This document shows positions 42,399 through 52,479 of a DNA stretch of 64,000 bases, piece by piece. The first letter of the stretch is position 1. Every line of letters begins with the position of its first letter. The stretch comes from Nitrospirota bacterium (GTDB taxonomy: Bacteria; Nitrospirota; Nitrospiria; Nitrospirales; Nitrospiraceae). Position numbers and translations under genes: made by a program. The stretch lies in contig JAUXQT010000053.1 of assembly GCA_030682135.1 (NCBI GenBank), forward strand, positions 1-64,000. Direction: 5' to 3'. The notes under the pieces are model-generated. The model did no database searches and was not told the origin of the DNA. It saw nothing but the letters and a program-made list of their open reading frames with translations.

Positions 42399-43433
42399 TT
42401 AGCGGTTCTGCAGGCTGGATCCGACAGAGGAGCCTCCCAAGGAAGACCCGACAGAGCTGTCCTGGAGGCTTGAGCCGACGTTCGACGATCCGAGGCTTGA
42501 TCCGATTGACGAGTCGGAAATGTTTGAGCCGATGGTTGAACGTTGGAGCGACGAGTTCACTGCCGACGAGGTATCGCTGTTGAGCGTCGATTCTCCAATC
42601 GAGGGGCCTGCCCGCCCGGTGGCGCCGATCTCAAAGCCGGTCGGGCCGCTTGCGCCGATGTCTGTGCTGCTCTTGGGGGAGGCTCCGATATCCTGACCGG
42701 TCCGTCCGCTTTCTGTCTGTGCGCCTGTTCTGGGGGCTTTCCCGATGCTCGGCCCCGCGGCCGGCGCGACGCCGATATCCGTTCCCGTCTTGGCGCTTCC
42801 CGGGAGCTTGGGGGCGCGAATATCTCTGTCGATCGACTCTTCTAGGTCTCGCATGGTGCGGGTTTCCCGTCCGCTTTCTTCAAAATCGACCTGCTCTCGC
42901 CTGTTCGATGCGTCGCCAATTTTCCCAAGTCTGCTTCGGAGAGTTTGGAGGTCGGCTCTGGCCGTCGTCACGGGCGTGATCATATCCCGAAGCATGATGC
43001 CTCTCGAGGCCATCGAGTAATTCGAGAGCTGTCTCTGTGTGGATTCCAGGAGTTCCGAGACTTCTTCGCCCAGGTCTGCGATCCGCTGGAGTTCGTCGGG
43101 GTCGGTCTTGCAACAGCTGAGAAACTGACGATATTCACGCAGAAATGCCGACACGTCACGTTGTAGATTCTCGATCTTGAAGTCGCGAGGCGCTTTCTCG
43201 CTCGTGGCCGCTTCCCCTTCTTGCTCTACCGTCTGGGCTTCTTTCTTCTCAACCAATGGGACACAGCCGGGCCCTTTGGTGGCAGAATATTGTTGGTCTG
43301 ATTTTCGATCCGGGCACCAATAGACTGGAGATGCAGCTAAGGCTGTGGTGGCAGCGAGTGTGCTGAGCGTGAGCGCAGTTCCTGCCGTGAAAACCGTTAC
43401 GTAGAGGGGCTTGGCTGTTGTGAGTGAACGCAT
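42399..43433 (-). CDS. Exported repeat-rich protein of unknown function
   Basis: 344 residues from the ATG at 43433, chosen since it yields a signal peptide (MRSLTTAKPLYVTVFTAGTA to TALA); the frame is open to 43712 but the extra codons look untranslated. Two Cys near the start of the mature part (YWCPDRK, GPGCVPLV), a coiled-coil-like helical middle, six G-x-(D/S/E)-I-G units (about residues 210-275) and a C-terminal tail of SSVGSSL repeats (four GSSL units). Flexible exported protein; nothing known. Confidence 0.65.
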   Translation of the reverse strand: MRSLTTAKPLYVTVFTAGTALTLSTLAATTALAASPVYWCPDRKSDQQYSATKGPGCVPLVEKKEAQTVEQEGEAATSEKAPRDFKIENLQRDVSAFLREYRQFLSCCKTDPDELQRIADLGEEVSELLESTQRQLSNYSMASRGIMLRDMITPVTTARADLQTLRSRLGKIGDASNRREQVDFEESGRETRTMRDLEESIDRDIRAPKLPGSAKTGTDIGVAPAAGPSIGKAPRTGAQTESGRTGQDIGASPKSSTDIGASGPTGFEIGATGRAGPSIGESTLNSDTSSAVNSSLQRSTIGSNISDSSIGSSLGSSNVGSSLQDSSVGSSLGGSSVGSSLQNR

Positions 43434-43831
43434 GAAACTATTCTCAACCCGACTCGAATTCTTGTCAATGAAACCGGCTAACTTTGTGTGCATGGTTGCC
43501 GAATGACTCCAATGGATCGCTCTTGCGTGGGCGAACTCCTGAGAGGAGGTGAGTTCACATCGTTGGCCATGATGCGCCGTTTCTCCTTCCAGTTCTTCTT
43601 CATTTTCATTGGAGTGGTAGGTGGGTGACTGTGGCGTGGCATGGATGTTGGGATGTCGCAGGAGCCAATTTTCTTCCTCCGCGGTACATTCTGTCTCCGA
43701 GAATTCAGTCAAAAACAGAGACTATTTCTCCCTGTGGGTGTCAAAAGTTAGGGGGGTGCCATGCCGTTTCCCCTCAAAAATTCATGGAGAGGCCGAGGCC
43801 ATAAAAGTTTCATAAGTACATGAATCTTTTG

Positions 43832-43859
43832 TTGACAAGTCTTTAAGTGGGTGTATACT
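43832..43859 (+). promoter_or_regulatory. Promoter of the dcw cluster
   Basis: TTGACA (43832-43837), 16-base spacer, TATACT (43854-43859), preceded by an AT-rich stretch. Confidence 0.75.
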
Positions 43860-43869
43860 CCGGCTCTAG

Positions 43870-43894
43870 TGGGAGAAAGTGGGTGAGTCTGGTG
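43870..43894 (+). promoter_or_regulatory. MraZ-type binding boxes (TGGGN repeats)
   Basis: TGGGA (43870-43874), TGGGT (43880-43884), then imperfect TGGTG (43890-43894), each 10 bases apart. MraZ is known to bind TGGGN repeats spaced by 5 bases in front of dcw operons. They sit between the promoter and rsmH. The mraZ gene itself is not found next to rsmH. Confidence 0.6.
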
Positions 43895-43905
43895 AGCGTT
43901 GATTT

Positions 43906-44823
43906 ATGGAGGTTTTTCGACATCTCCCGGTCATGTCAGAAGAGGTCCTGTTTTGGCTCATTCGAGAGGATAGCCGAGTCTATCTTGACTGTACAGTGGG
44001 GTACAGTGGGCATGCTGAAAAGCTTCTTGAATCAAGCAGTTCGAACTCCAGACTTATCGGCCTTGATCGCGATGCGGTCGCCATTGCAGCCAGCCGGGAA
44101 CGGCTCGCTCGATTCGGCGACCGTGTACACCTCATCCATGGGCACTTTGTGGAACTGAAACAGCATCTTGCTGCCAGTGGCATTAGCCAAGTCGATGGAA
44201 TTCTGTTCGATCTTGGCGTGTCGTCCCCGCAGTTGGACGAAGCGGCTCGTGGGTTTAGTTTTCAGGGAGATGGCCCATTAGACATGCGCATGGATCAATC
44301 GACAGGCGGAACGGCGGCTGATCTGGTCAATCAATGGTCGGAAGCGGAAATGGCCGACGTGATTTTTCAATTCGGAGAAGAACGGTTTTCCCGGCGCATT
44401 GCGCGCGCCATTGTCAGTGCGCGTGAGCGCCGTCCTTTGTCGACGACGAAGGAGTTGGTCGCTGCGATCGAGGGGGCTGTCCCTGCGAGTTATCGGCATG
44501 GCCGCCTCCATTGCGCGACCCGTACGTTTCAGGCCATTCGTATCGCCGTCAACCAGGAGCTCGACTGTCTCGAGCCGGCGTTGCGCGACGCGGTGGATGT
44601 TTTGTCTCCGGGCGGACGTCTCTGCGTGATTTCATTTCATTCGCTCGAAGATCGAATTGTGAAACATACGTTTCGGGCGCTTTCCGGCAAGGACGATCCT
44701 TTGCTGGAGGTGCTCACGAAGAGACCGCAGGTTGCGACCAAGAAAGAATCGGACAGAAATCCTCGGTCACGCAGCGCCAAGCTGCGGGCCGCCCAACGGG
44801 TCTCCAGGGAGGGTCATTCATGA
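43906..44823 (+). CDS. rsmH: 16S rRNA (cytosine1402-N4)-methyltransferase RsmH
   Basis: 305 residues. HLPVMSEEVLFWLIREDSRV at the start, then DCTVGYSGHAEKLLE (AdoMet site), GILFDLGVSSPQLDEAARGF, GPLDMRMD and CVISFHSLEDRIVKH are RsmH. It methylates C1402 of 16S rRNA in the P site. First gene of the cluster; its stop overlaps ftsL. Confidence 0.95.
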   Translation: MEVFRHLPVMSEEVLFWLIREDSRVYLDCTVGYSGHAEKLLESSSSNSRLIGLDRDAVAIAASRERLARFGDRVHLIHGHFVELKQHLAASGISQVDGILFDLGVSSPQLDEAARGFSFQGDGPLDMRMDQSTGGTAADLVNQWSEAEMADVIFQFGEERFSRRIARAIVSARERRPLSTTKELVAAIEGAVPASYRHGRLHCATRTFQAIRIAVNQELDCLEPALRDAVDVLSPGGRLCVISFHSLEDRIVKHTFRALSGKDDPLLEVLTKRPQVATKKESDRNPRSRSAKLRAAQRVSREGHS

Positions 44824-45155
44824 AGACGCTCACGATTATCGCCGGTGTGATGTTGGTCTTCGTGTTTGTGTGGGAACGGGTCGATGTCGTTCGGTTGGGT
44901 TATCAGATCGAACGATCGAAGAGTCAGAAAATATTGCTGGAGCGGGAGCGGGATCAGCTGCAAGTCAAAGTGTCTTCGCTGGCGGCTCCGGAGCGGATTG
45001 CAAAGCTGGCGACGGAGAAGTTGGGGTTGGTTCCACCGCAGCAGGGACAAGTGTTGATGGTGCATCAGCCTGGAAGCGCTCCGGGGCTGGCACGTCCGTC
45101 CAGTGAGCCGGTTCGTTTGGCGCGGCATATGGCCGCTGGGGGGGTGAACGAGTGA
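44820..45155 (+). CDS. ftsL: Cell division protein FtsL
   Basis: 111 residues; ATG overlaps the rsmH stop. One membrane anchor (about residues 5-20), then a coiled coil (RSKSQKILLERERDQLQVKV) and the typical AAPERIAKLATEKLGLVPPQ. FtsL sits in the FtsQLB complex at the septum. Weakly conserved family, assigned by order and layout. Confidence 0.85.
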   Translation: MKTLTIIAGVMLVFVFVWERVDVVRLGYQIERSKSQKILLERERDQLQVKVSSLAAPERIAKLATEKLGLVPPQQGQVLMVHQPGSAPGLARPSSEPVRLARHMAAGGVNE

Positions 45156-46870
45156 CTGCCGGGCCTTCTCGCGGGCGTCGCTATGTGATGCTGCTGCTGT
45201 TTCTCTGCGGGTTCAGCATCATTGTGTTTCGATTGGTCACGCTTCAAGTGCTTCAGGCGGCAGAACTCACGGCCAAAGCCGATCGGCAACATCAAAAGAC
45301 GGTGTCATTCGAAGGCGCGCGAGGTACGGTATCGGATCGCCACGGCAAAGTGCTGGCAATGAATGTGGAGGTACCCTCCGTGTTCGGCGTCCCGACGTCG
45401 TTGGAAAGCCCGTCGACCGTCGCCCGCCATCTTTCTCCGGTGCTCCATATTCGAACCGGTGAGCTGGAGAAAAAGCTTCGCCAAGATAAGAGTTTTGTCT
45501 GGTTGGCGAGAAAGCTCGAGCCTGAGCAAGGCCGTCGTCTAGAGCAGATGTCGTTAGATGGGATCGGTGTGGTGATGGAGGGGCGACGGTTCTATCCCAA
45601 GGGTCCGTTGCTGGCTCATGTCCTTGGATTTTCCGGGATGGATGGGCAAGGGCTCGAGGGACTCGAGCGCCGATACGATTCGCAGCTGCATGGGGAAAAG
45701 CGCGTGACCGTCCTGCAGCGCGATGCATTGGGGCGCACGGTGTTTCCGAAGGGCGTGACAGAGCAAGTGCCGACACCGGGACATGCTCTGACGCTGACCA
45801 TCGACGAAGTGATCCAGTACATCGCAGAGAAAGAACTCGAAGAAGCGGTCTTTCATGCCCGTGCGAAGTCCGGGACGATCATTGTCATGGAGCCGCAGAC
45901 CGGCGCGATTCTCGCGATGGCAGTCAGTCCACGGTTCGATCCCAACGTCGTTGCCAAGTTGACGCCCGATCGGTGGCGCAATCGTGCGTTGACGGATACG
46001 TACGAGCCCGGGTCGACGATGAAAGTCGTCGTGGCGGCCGCGGCGCTTGAGGAAAAGGTAATGACCCCCGGCACGATGGTGTTCGGTGAAAACGGCCATA
46101 TGGTGATCGCGAATACGACGATTCATGACCATGAAAAGCTGGGGTGGATCACGTTTTCTGAAGTGATTCAAAAATCCAGCAACATTGGTGCGGCGAAAAC
46201 CGGAATGGCCCTCGGCGATCAGCGGCTCTACCGCTATCTTCAGGGGTTCGGTTTCGGTCAACGGACGGACATCGATCTCCCGGGTGAGGTGAGCGGGCTC
46301 TTGAAGGCTCCCAAAGATTGGGGCCGTCGATCGGTGGCGTCAATTTCGATGGGACAGGAAGTCGGGGTGACGGCGCTCCAGATGGTCTCGGCATTGTCGA
46401 CCCTTGCCAATGGGGGTGTGATGATGAAGCCCTATGTGGTGTCCGAGATTCGCGATGCGAAAGGGCATGTGCTGAAGGAAGTCCTTCCGCAAGTGAAGCG
46501 GCGCGTCGTATCGCCGGACACGGCCTGGATGATGACGACGATGATGGAAGGTGTGGTGACGAACGGGACGGGGGCGAAGGCGGCCATTCCAGGATTTCGC
46601 GTGGCCGGTAAAACCGGGACCGCGCAAAAAATCGATCCGCGAACCGGCGCCTATTCCTCTACGCAGTTTGTCGGATCGTTTGTCGGCTATGTGCCGGCGG
46701 AGTCTCCTCGGTTGGCAATGATTGTGATCATCGATGAGCCTCAAGGCGAGGCCTGGGGCGGGACCGTCGCCGCGCCCGTATTTCGGCGGGTAGGCGAGCA
46801 GGTGCTCAATTATCTCGGCGTGTCCAGGGAGGACACGGTGAAGATCGCATTGGCGACAAGGGAAAACTAA
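45152..46870 (+). CDS. ftsI: Peptidoglycan transpeptidase FtsI (PBP3-type)
   Basis: 572 residues from a GTG that overlaps the ftsL stop. N-terminal membrane span, dimerisation domain, then the penicillin-binding domain with SxxK at S288-T-M-K291, SxN at S342-S-N344 and KTGT from K487. No PASTA domain. It crosslinks peptidoglycan at the division septum. Confidence 0.95.
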   Translation: MTAGPSRGRRYVMLLLFLCGFSIIVFRLVTLQVLQAAELTAKADRQHQKTVSFEGARGTVSDRHGKVLAMNVEVPSVFGVPTSLESPSTVARHLSPVLHIRTGELEKKLRQDKSFVWLARKLEPEQGRRLEQMSLDGIGVVMEGRRFYPKGPLLAHVLGFSGMDGQGLEGLERRYDSQLHGEKRVTVLQRDALGRTVFPKGVTEQVPTPGHALTLTIDEVIQYIAEKELEEAVFHARAKSGTIIVMEPQTGAILAMAVSPRFDPNVVAKLTPDRWRNRALTDTYEPGSTMKVVVAAAALEEKVMTPGTMVFGENGHMVIANTTIHDHEKLGWITFSEVIQKSSNIGAAKTGMALGDQRLYRYLQGFGFGQRTDIDLPGEVSGLLKAPKDWGRRSVASISMGQEVGVTALQMVSALSTLANGGVMMKPYVVSEIRDAKGHVLKEVLPQVKRRVVSPDTAWMMTTMMEGVVTNGTGAKAAIPGFRVAGKTGTAQKIDPRTGAYSSTQFVGSFVGYVPAESPRLAMIVIIDEPQGEAWGGTVAAPVFRRVGEQVLNYLGVSREDTVKIALATREN

Positions 46871-46876
46871 GAGGTT

Positions 46877-48394
46877 ATGGCGCGAGATCCTATCACAGTC
46901 ATGCAGTTGCTCGCAGCCCTCCATGGGCAGGTCGAGATCCAGGAGCAGCGAGGCGATGTGAATCGTCCGGTGCATGGAATCGCGGACGATTCGCGGGCCG
47001 TGACTAGTGGGAGCCTTTTTGTTGCCGTCAAGGGTGAGCGCGTCGATGGGCACGATTTTGTCGAGCAGGCGATCAAGGCCGGAGCTGGTGCGGTAATTGC
47101 ACAGGCGACCGTGGCATCCGGGTCGGTGCCGTTCGTGCGGGTGGCTGATTCGCGCAAGGCGCTCGGTCTTCTCGGCAGCCGGTTTTATGGCGATCCCTCC
47201 GCCCGTCTGAAGATGATCGGCGTGACCGGTACGAACGGGAAGACGACGACCACCTACATTTGCAAATCGCTTCTGGAGGGGATCGGTCGACGGGTGGGGT
47301 TGATCGGCACGGTGGGGTATCAGATCGGGCAGGATATATTTCCTGCCTCTCACACAACGCCTGGCGCGCTCGACCTGCAGCAGTTGTTGGCGAAAATGGT
47401 CGAGGCTGGGCTCAATGCCGCAGTCATGGAAGTGTCGTCCCATGCCCTCGCGCTGGACCGGACCTCGGGCTGCGAGTATGACGTGGCGGTCTTCACGAAC
47501 CTGACGCAGGATCACCTCGATTTTCATCATACGATGGACGAGTACTATGAGGCGAAGTTGCGACTGTTCACGGGATTGGCCGGGGGGCAGAAAGCCGGGA
47601 AGCGCGCTATCGTGAATTTGGACGATCCTCGTGGAAAGGCGATCCGGGCGGCCTGCCCCGTGCCGGTCTGGGGTTATGCCATTCAGAACCAGGCCGATCT
47701 CAAGGCGGAACGAGTGCGTCTCTCGCTTGCCGGGACGACCTTCACTGCGGCCACTCCGAGCGGAACGTTCACGGTCGAAAGCCGGTTGGTCGGAGAGCAC
47801 AACGTCTACAACTTGCTGGCGGCGATCGGCGTAGCGTTGCACGACGGGGCCACGATCGATCAGATCCGCGAGGCGACGGCGCATATCGCCAACGTCCCGG
47901 GACGATTCGAGCGGGTCTCTTCCGGGCAAGACTTTACCGTCGTCGTCGACTATGCCCATACGGACGATGCGCTCGTTCGGCTGCTCACGGCCGCGCAGGC
48001 CTTGAAGACCGATCGGATCATTACGGTGTTCGGCTGTGGCGGTGATCGGGACCGGGGGAAGCGGCCCAAGATGGGGCGTGCCGCCGTGGAATACAGCGAT
48101 GTGGTGGTGCTGACGTCCGATAACCCTCGAACCGAAGACCCGATGGCGATCCTCCGCGAAGTCGAGGTCGGCGTGCGTGAGGCGCTCGTGCACCGTAGCC
48201 ACGTGCAATATCGCTTGGTGCCAGACCGCCGCGAGGCGATCGGCGCAGCCATTCGTGAGGCGCATCGTGGCGACATGGTGCTCATTGCCGGTAAGGGGCA
48301 CGAAGACTATCAAATCGTCGGCACCAAGAAGTTTCATTTTGACGATCGTGAGGTGGCTCGCGAGGCGATTCAGCAATTGCAGGATTGCGCGTGA
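46877..48394 (+). CDS. murE: UDP-MurNAc-tripeptide synthetase MurE (meso-DAP type)
   Basis: 505 residues. GVTGTNGKTTTTYI is the ATP loop; YDVAVFTNLTQDHLDFHHTM is the central domain; TSDNPRTEDP carries the DNPR motif that goes with meso-diaminopimelate. It adds the third stem residue to the cell-wall precursor. Confidence 0.95.
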   Translation: MARDPITVMQLLAALHGQVEIQEQRGDVNRPVHGIADDSRAVTSGSLFVAVKGERVDGHDFVEQAIKAGAGAVIAQATVASGSVPFVRVADSRKALGLLGSRFYGDPSARLKMIGVTGTNGKTTTTYICKSLLEGIGRRVGLIGTVGYQIGQDIFPASHTTPGALDLQQLLAKMVEAGLNAAVMEVSSHALALDRTSGCEYDVAVFTNLTQDHLDFHHTMDEYYEAKLRLFTGLAGGQKAGKRAIVNLDDPRGKAIRAACPVPVWGYAIQNQADLKAERVRLSLAGTTFTAATPSGTFTVESRLVGEHNVYNLLAAIGVALHDGATIDQIREATAHIANVPGRFERVSSGQDFTVVVDYAHTDDALVRLLTAAQALKTDRIITVFGCGGDRDRGKRPKMGRAAVEYSDVVVLTSDNPRTEDPMAILREVEVGVREALVHRSHVQYRLVPDRREAIGAAIREAHRGDMVLIAGKGHEDYQIVGTKKFHFDDREVAREAIQQLQDCA

Positions 48395-48435
48395 AAGTCC
48401 AGGCCACGGTCGAGGGCGCACAGGATGAGGAATTA

Positions 48436-49890
48436 ATGGGACTCTTTACGGTCGAGGAATTACGAGAAGTCATCAGCGTGAAAGTCCTTGCGGGGCAGGA
48501 CTCGTCATCGGGCAAGCGTCCGATCAGACAGATTACGACGGATTCGCGATCCATTCGCCGCGGCGATCTCTTTGTCGCGCTCAGAGGCGAGCAATTCGAC
48601 GGCCATGATTTTGTGCCGGCGGTTCTTGCGCAAGGCGCAGCCGGAGCGATCGTGCACGATGAATATCGCCTCCCGCCAAGTTCTGCAGCGGTTCGGCGGA
48701 TCGAGGGACGGCCCGCGCCGTTTCTCTTCGGCGTGCGCGATCCGCTGTTTGCCTACCAGCAGTTGGCGACGCATCATCGCAGCCGGTTCAATATTCCCGT
48801 CGTGGCGGTGACTGGAAGCAACGGCAAGACGACGACGAAAGAGATGGTGGCGGCGGTCTTGGCGCAACGGTGGCCGGTGTTGTAGACCGAGGGGAACTTC
48901 AATAATCGGATCGGGGTGCCCTTTACCCTGTTTCGTCTCACCTCTCGCCATCAAGCGGCTGTGATTGAGATGGGGGTGGATCAGCAGGGGCAGACGACCA
49001 GGCTCTGTGAAATCGTCAGGCCCACGATCGGACTCATCACCAATATCGGCCCCGATCATCTCGAGTTCTTTGGCAGCATGGAAGGATCGGCGCAGGCTAA
49101 GGCGGAACTGTTGGATCAGCTTCCTTCCGATGGCACGGCGATTTTGAACGCCGACGACCCCTACTTCGACTATCTCGCGTCGCGGGCGCAATGCCGAGTC
49201 GTGTCGTTCGGATTTTCGGAGATGGCCGATGTCCGCGCGAGCGGGGTCACGTCCGATGTGCGCCAGGGCACGACCTTTCGCTTGCACCTCCCTGGAAAGA
49301 GCCGTCCCGTCACTGCGCGAATCAAGGTGCATGGAACGCACAACGTGACCAATGCGCTCGCTGCCGCTGCGGTGGGTGCGGCGTTGAACCTGTCCGGTTC
49401 GATGATTGTCCAGGGGCTCGGTCGATTCCGTCCTGCCGCGATGCGATCGCAGGTGGTGACCCATCATGGCGTCCATATTATCAACGATTGCTACAATGCC
49501 AACCCTGCTTCGATGAAAGCCGCACTTCAATTGCTGGCACAGTGGAGCCCGGCGCGTGAACGGATTGCCGTGCTGGGAGACATGCTCGAACTCGGATCTG
49601 AGACAGGCCAGATGCATCGGGAAGTTGGACAGTTTCTTGCCACGCAGGGGCTGTCGCGGTTGATCGTCTGTGGCCCCTTGGGCCGGAAGATCGCGGATGG
49701 GGCCAGGCAGGGAGGGATGGCAGGTTCGCAGATCGATGAAGTCGCCGATGCAGGAGCCGCTGCCGATCTCCTCAAGAAGATCGTGCGGCAGGGCGATGTG
49801 GTGTTAGTGAAGGCCTCCCGAGGCATGAAAATGGAGCAGGTGGTGCAGGTATTGACGGGGATGAGGGCGGTTATCAAGCAGGCGTCGTAA
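48436..49890 (+). pseudogene. murF: murF, D-Ala-D-Ala ligase, interrupted by an in-frame TAG
   Basis: Start chosen at ATG 48436 (GAGG 8 bases upstream); a GTG at 48391 overlaps the murE stop. The frame gives MGLFTVEELREVIS and the ATP loop VTGSNGKTTTKEMVAAVL, then TAG at 48883-48885 (codon 150), and continues in the same frame with TEGNFNNRIGVPFTLFRL and a complete central and C-terminal part to 49890. Family members have Lys or another residue at that point, so AAG to TAG is a one-base change. The enzyme joins D-Ala-D-Ala to UDP-MurNAc-tripeptide and is essential. A base-calling or assembly error is the simplest explanation; readthrough or a second copy are alternatives. Confidence 0.85.
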
Positions 49891-49956
49891 GACGCCGGCG
49901 CCCATCCCACGCAAGGTTCGGTCAGGCAGACGGATCACTCTGAAGGTAAAGACGGC

Positions 49957-51033
49957 ATGCTCTATAACTGGCTGTATCCGCTTCATACGGACTATTCGTT
50001 CCTGAACGTGTTTCGTTATCTGAGCTTCCGGATCATCTATGCGGCCGTGACCGCGTTCTTGATCGCCTTTGTGCTGGCTCCCTGGTTGATCAGGAAGCTA
50101 CAGGAAATTAAGCTCGGTCAGCAGATCCGCAACGATGGTCCCAAGAGTCACCTGGCGAAGAGCGGGACACCCACGATGGGCGGGATTCTTATCCTCTTCG
50201 CGGTGGTTCTCTCAACGCTCTTGTGGGCGGATATTGCGAAGCCCTACGTCTGGCTGGTGCTCGCCGCCACGCTGGGGTTCGGGGCGATCGGATTTGCCGA
50301 CGACTACCTCAAGTTCATCAAGTCCCAATCGAAGGGGCTGTCGGCGGGGCAGAAGTTCACCGCGCAAGTGGCGGTGGCCTTGGGGATTGCGTTGGTCCTC
50401 TATTTTTTGCCGGGCTATACCACCAAGCTCAGCATTCCATTTTTCAAAAATGTCGTGCCGGATCTCGGCTGGCTCTATATCGGCTTTGCCGTGTTGGTCA
50501 TTGTCGGGAGTTCCAATGCGGTCAATCTGACCGATGGTCTCGATGGGCTCGCGATCGGGCCCGTCATGATTGCGGCGCTGGCCTATACGATCGTGGCCTA
50601 TGTCGCCGGCCATCGACTGATGTCGGACTATCTGCTTATTCAGCACATCGAAGGGGCCGGCGAACTGGCGGTCTTTACCGCGTCGATCCTGGGGGCGAGT
50701 CTGGGATTCCTCTGGTTCAATACCTACCCGGCTACCGTGTTCATGGGGGATGTCGGGTCGCTTCCGCTGGGAGCGGCGCTGGGCACGGTCGCAGTGATCA
50801 GCAAGCACGAATTGCTGCTCCTCATGGTCGGCGGCGTGTTCGTGATCGAAGCGGTCTCGGTGATTTTCCAGGTCATCTCGTTCAAGTCGCGCGGGAAACG
50901 CATTTTTCTCATGGCGCCTATCCATCATCACTTTGAGATGAAAGGGTGGGAGGAGCCTAAGGTCGTGGTGCGTTTGTGGATCATCGCCATCCTGTTGGCC
51001 CTATTGAGCCTGAGCACCTTGAAACTCCGGTGA
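49957..51033 (+). CDS. mraY: Phospho-MurNAc-pentapeptide translocase MraY
   Basis: 358 residues, about ten membrane spans. Seen: [27 protein letters not shown] (catalytic Asp pair), [12 protein letters not shown] and [12 protein letters not shown]. It loads the MurNAc-pentapeptide onto undecaprenyl phosphate to form lipid I. Confidence 0.96.
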   Translation: MLYNWLYPLHTDYSFLNVFRYLSFRIIYAAVTAFLIAFVLAPWLIRKLQEIKLGQQIRNDGPKSHLAKSGTPTMGGILILFAVVLSTLLWADIAKPYVWLVLAATLGFGAIGFADDYLKFIKSQSKGLSAGQKFTAQVAVALGIALVLYFLPGYTTKLSIPFFKNVVPDLGWLYIGFAVLVIVGSSNAVNLTDGLDGLAIGPVMIAALAYTIVAYVAGHRLMSDYLLIQHIEGAGELAVFTASILGASLGFLWFNTYPATVFMGDVGSLPLGAALGTVAVISKHELLLLMVGGVFVIEAVSVIFQVISFKSRGKRIFLMAPIHHHFEMKGWEEPKVVVRLWIIAILLALLSLSTLKLR

Positions 51034-51037
51034 TGGC

Positions 51038-52447
51038 ATGGCGGGAGTAACAGCAGTGGAACTTGCGGGCGCACGTGTCACGGTCATGGGACTTGCCAGA
51101 AGCGGCGTGGCGGCTTGCCGGCTGCTGCAGTTGGCGGGCGCGCGTGTGACGGTGGCCGATCGCAAGGAGTCGGCGGAGCTGGCGGCGATTCTGGGGAGCA
51201 TCGACCGCGATCACGTCGCGGTGACGGTCGGGGCGCGGTACGAATCCTCGCTCGACGAGGCGGACCTGGTGGTGATCAGTCCCGGTGTGCCCTATCGGCT
51301 CGCCTCGCTTGAGGCGGTGCGCCGTCGCGGGGTGAAGGTGATCAGCGAATTGGAGCTGGCCTCGCAGTTCTTCCGGAGCCCGCTTCTGGCGATTACCGGA
51401 ACCAACGGCAAGAGCACGACCGTGACCCTGATCGGTAAGTTTCTCGTCGAGAGTGGCAAGCGCGCGTTTGTCGGGGGCAATTTGGGCACCGCCTTGAGCG
51501 AAGCGGCGGTAGAAGATCTTCGTGCCAGCCAGGCAGGACAGCCGAGTCCGTTCGACTACCTCGTCGTGGAGGTCTCCAGCTTCCAGCTGGAAACGGTCGA
51601 TCGATTCCATCCCTGGATCGCCGCCCTGCTCAACGTGACGGTCGACCATCAGGATCGGTATGAGTCGCTGGATGAATATGTCGCAGCGAAGCAGCGGATC
51701 TTCGAGAATCAAACCGCGTCGGATTTTGCCCTGTTCAACCTCGACGATGACCGTGTGGCACCGTTACGGCAGCAAGTCCGGGCAAAGCGGTTGGGGTTTA
51801 CGAAGGCCTCGACGATCGGTGCCGATCTGGATGGGGGGACGTTTCTCGACGGCGACCTGATCGTGACGACAGTGACCGGTGTGCGGCAGGAGATTTGTCG
51901 CCGAAGCGAGATCCGCATCATCGGCAACCACAATGTGGAGAACGTGATGGCGGCCGCAACCTATGCGGTGCTATGCGGCTGTCCGCTCGATGCGATTCGT
52001 CGCGTCCTCGCGACGTTTCCCGGACTCGAACATGCGCTTGAAATTGTGCGCGAGCGCCGGGGGGTCCGGTTTGTGAACGACTCGAAGGGCACGAACGTCG
52101 ATGCCACGCTCAAAGCATTGGAGAGTATCGATCAGCCGATCTGGCTCATTGCCGGGGGCCGGGATAAGGGCGGGGATTTTTCTCGATTGGCCCAGGCGGT
52201 CGGCCGGCGGGTGAAGCGCGTGATTCTGATCGGAGAAGCGGCGCCACTGATGCGGCGGGCCTGGGAAAGCGTCGCCACGATGACCGAGGCGGCCACGCTA
52301 CGCGAGGCCGTGGATGTTGCGGCGCAGGGGGCCTCGCAGGGAGACGTCGTCTTGTTGTCTCCGGCCTGCGCGAGCTTCGACATGTTTGCCGACTATCAAG
52401 ACCGTGGGCGTCAATTCAAGGCAATGGTTCATGCCTTACCGGCGTGA
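51038..52447 (+). CDS. murD: UDP-MurNAc-L-Ala:D-Glu ligase MurD
   Basis: 469 residues. [20 protein letters not shown] (N-terminal Rossmann), [19 protein letters not shown] (ATP loop), [16 protein letters not shown] and [17 protein letters not shown] are MurD. Start 4 bases after mraY. It adds the second stem residue. Confidence 0.95.
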   Translation: MAGVTAVELAGARVTVMGLARSGVAACRLLQLAGARVTVADRKESAELAAILGSIDRDHVAVTVGARYESSLDEADLVVISPGVPYRLASLEAVRRRGVKVISELELASQFFRSPLLAITGTNGKSTTVTLIGKFLVESGKRAFVGGNLGTALSEAAVEDLRASQAGQPSPFDYLVVEVSSFQLETVDRFHPWIAALLNVTVDHQDRYESLDEYVAAKQRIFENQTASDFALFNLDDDRVAPLRQQVRAKRLGFTKASTIGADLDGGTFLDGDLIVTTVTGVRQEICRRSEIRIIGNHNVENVMAAATYAVLCGCPLDAIRRVLATFPGLEHALEIVRERRGVRFVNDSKGTNVDATLKALESIDQPIWLIAGGRDKGGDFSRLAQAVGRRVKRVILIGEAAPLMRRAWESVATMTEAATLREAVDVAAQGASQGDVVLLSPACASFDMFADYQDRGRQFKAMVHALPA

Positions 52448-52479
52448 CGTGCCAGGCGAGGGAGGGGCGGTTCTGAGCA

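Larger units (their letters stand above)
43434..43905. other. Leader region before the dcw cluster
   Basis: No mraZ-like gene was found on either strand. The right end contains the promoter and TGGGN boxes listed separately. Confidence 0.5.

Noticed and set aside
46340-48421. 693-residue open frame antisense to murE and ftsI
   Set aside because: Complement of well-supported genes; His/Arg-rich composition typical of antisense frames in GC-rich DNA.
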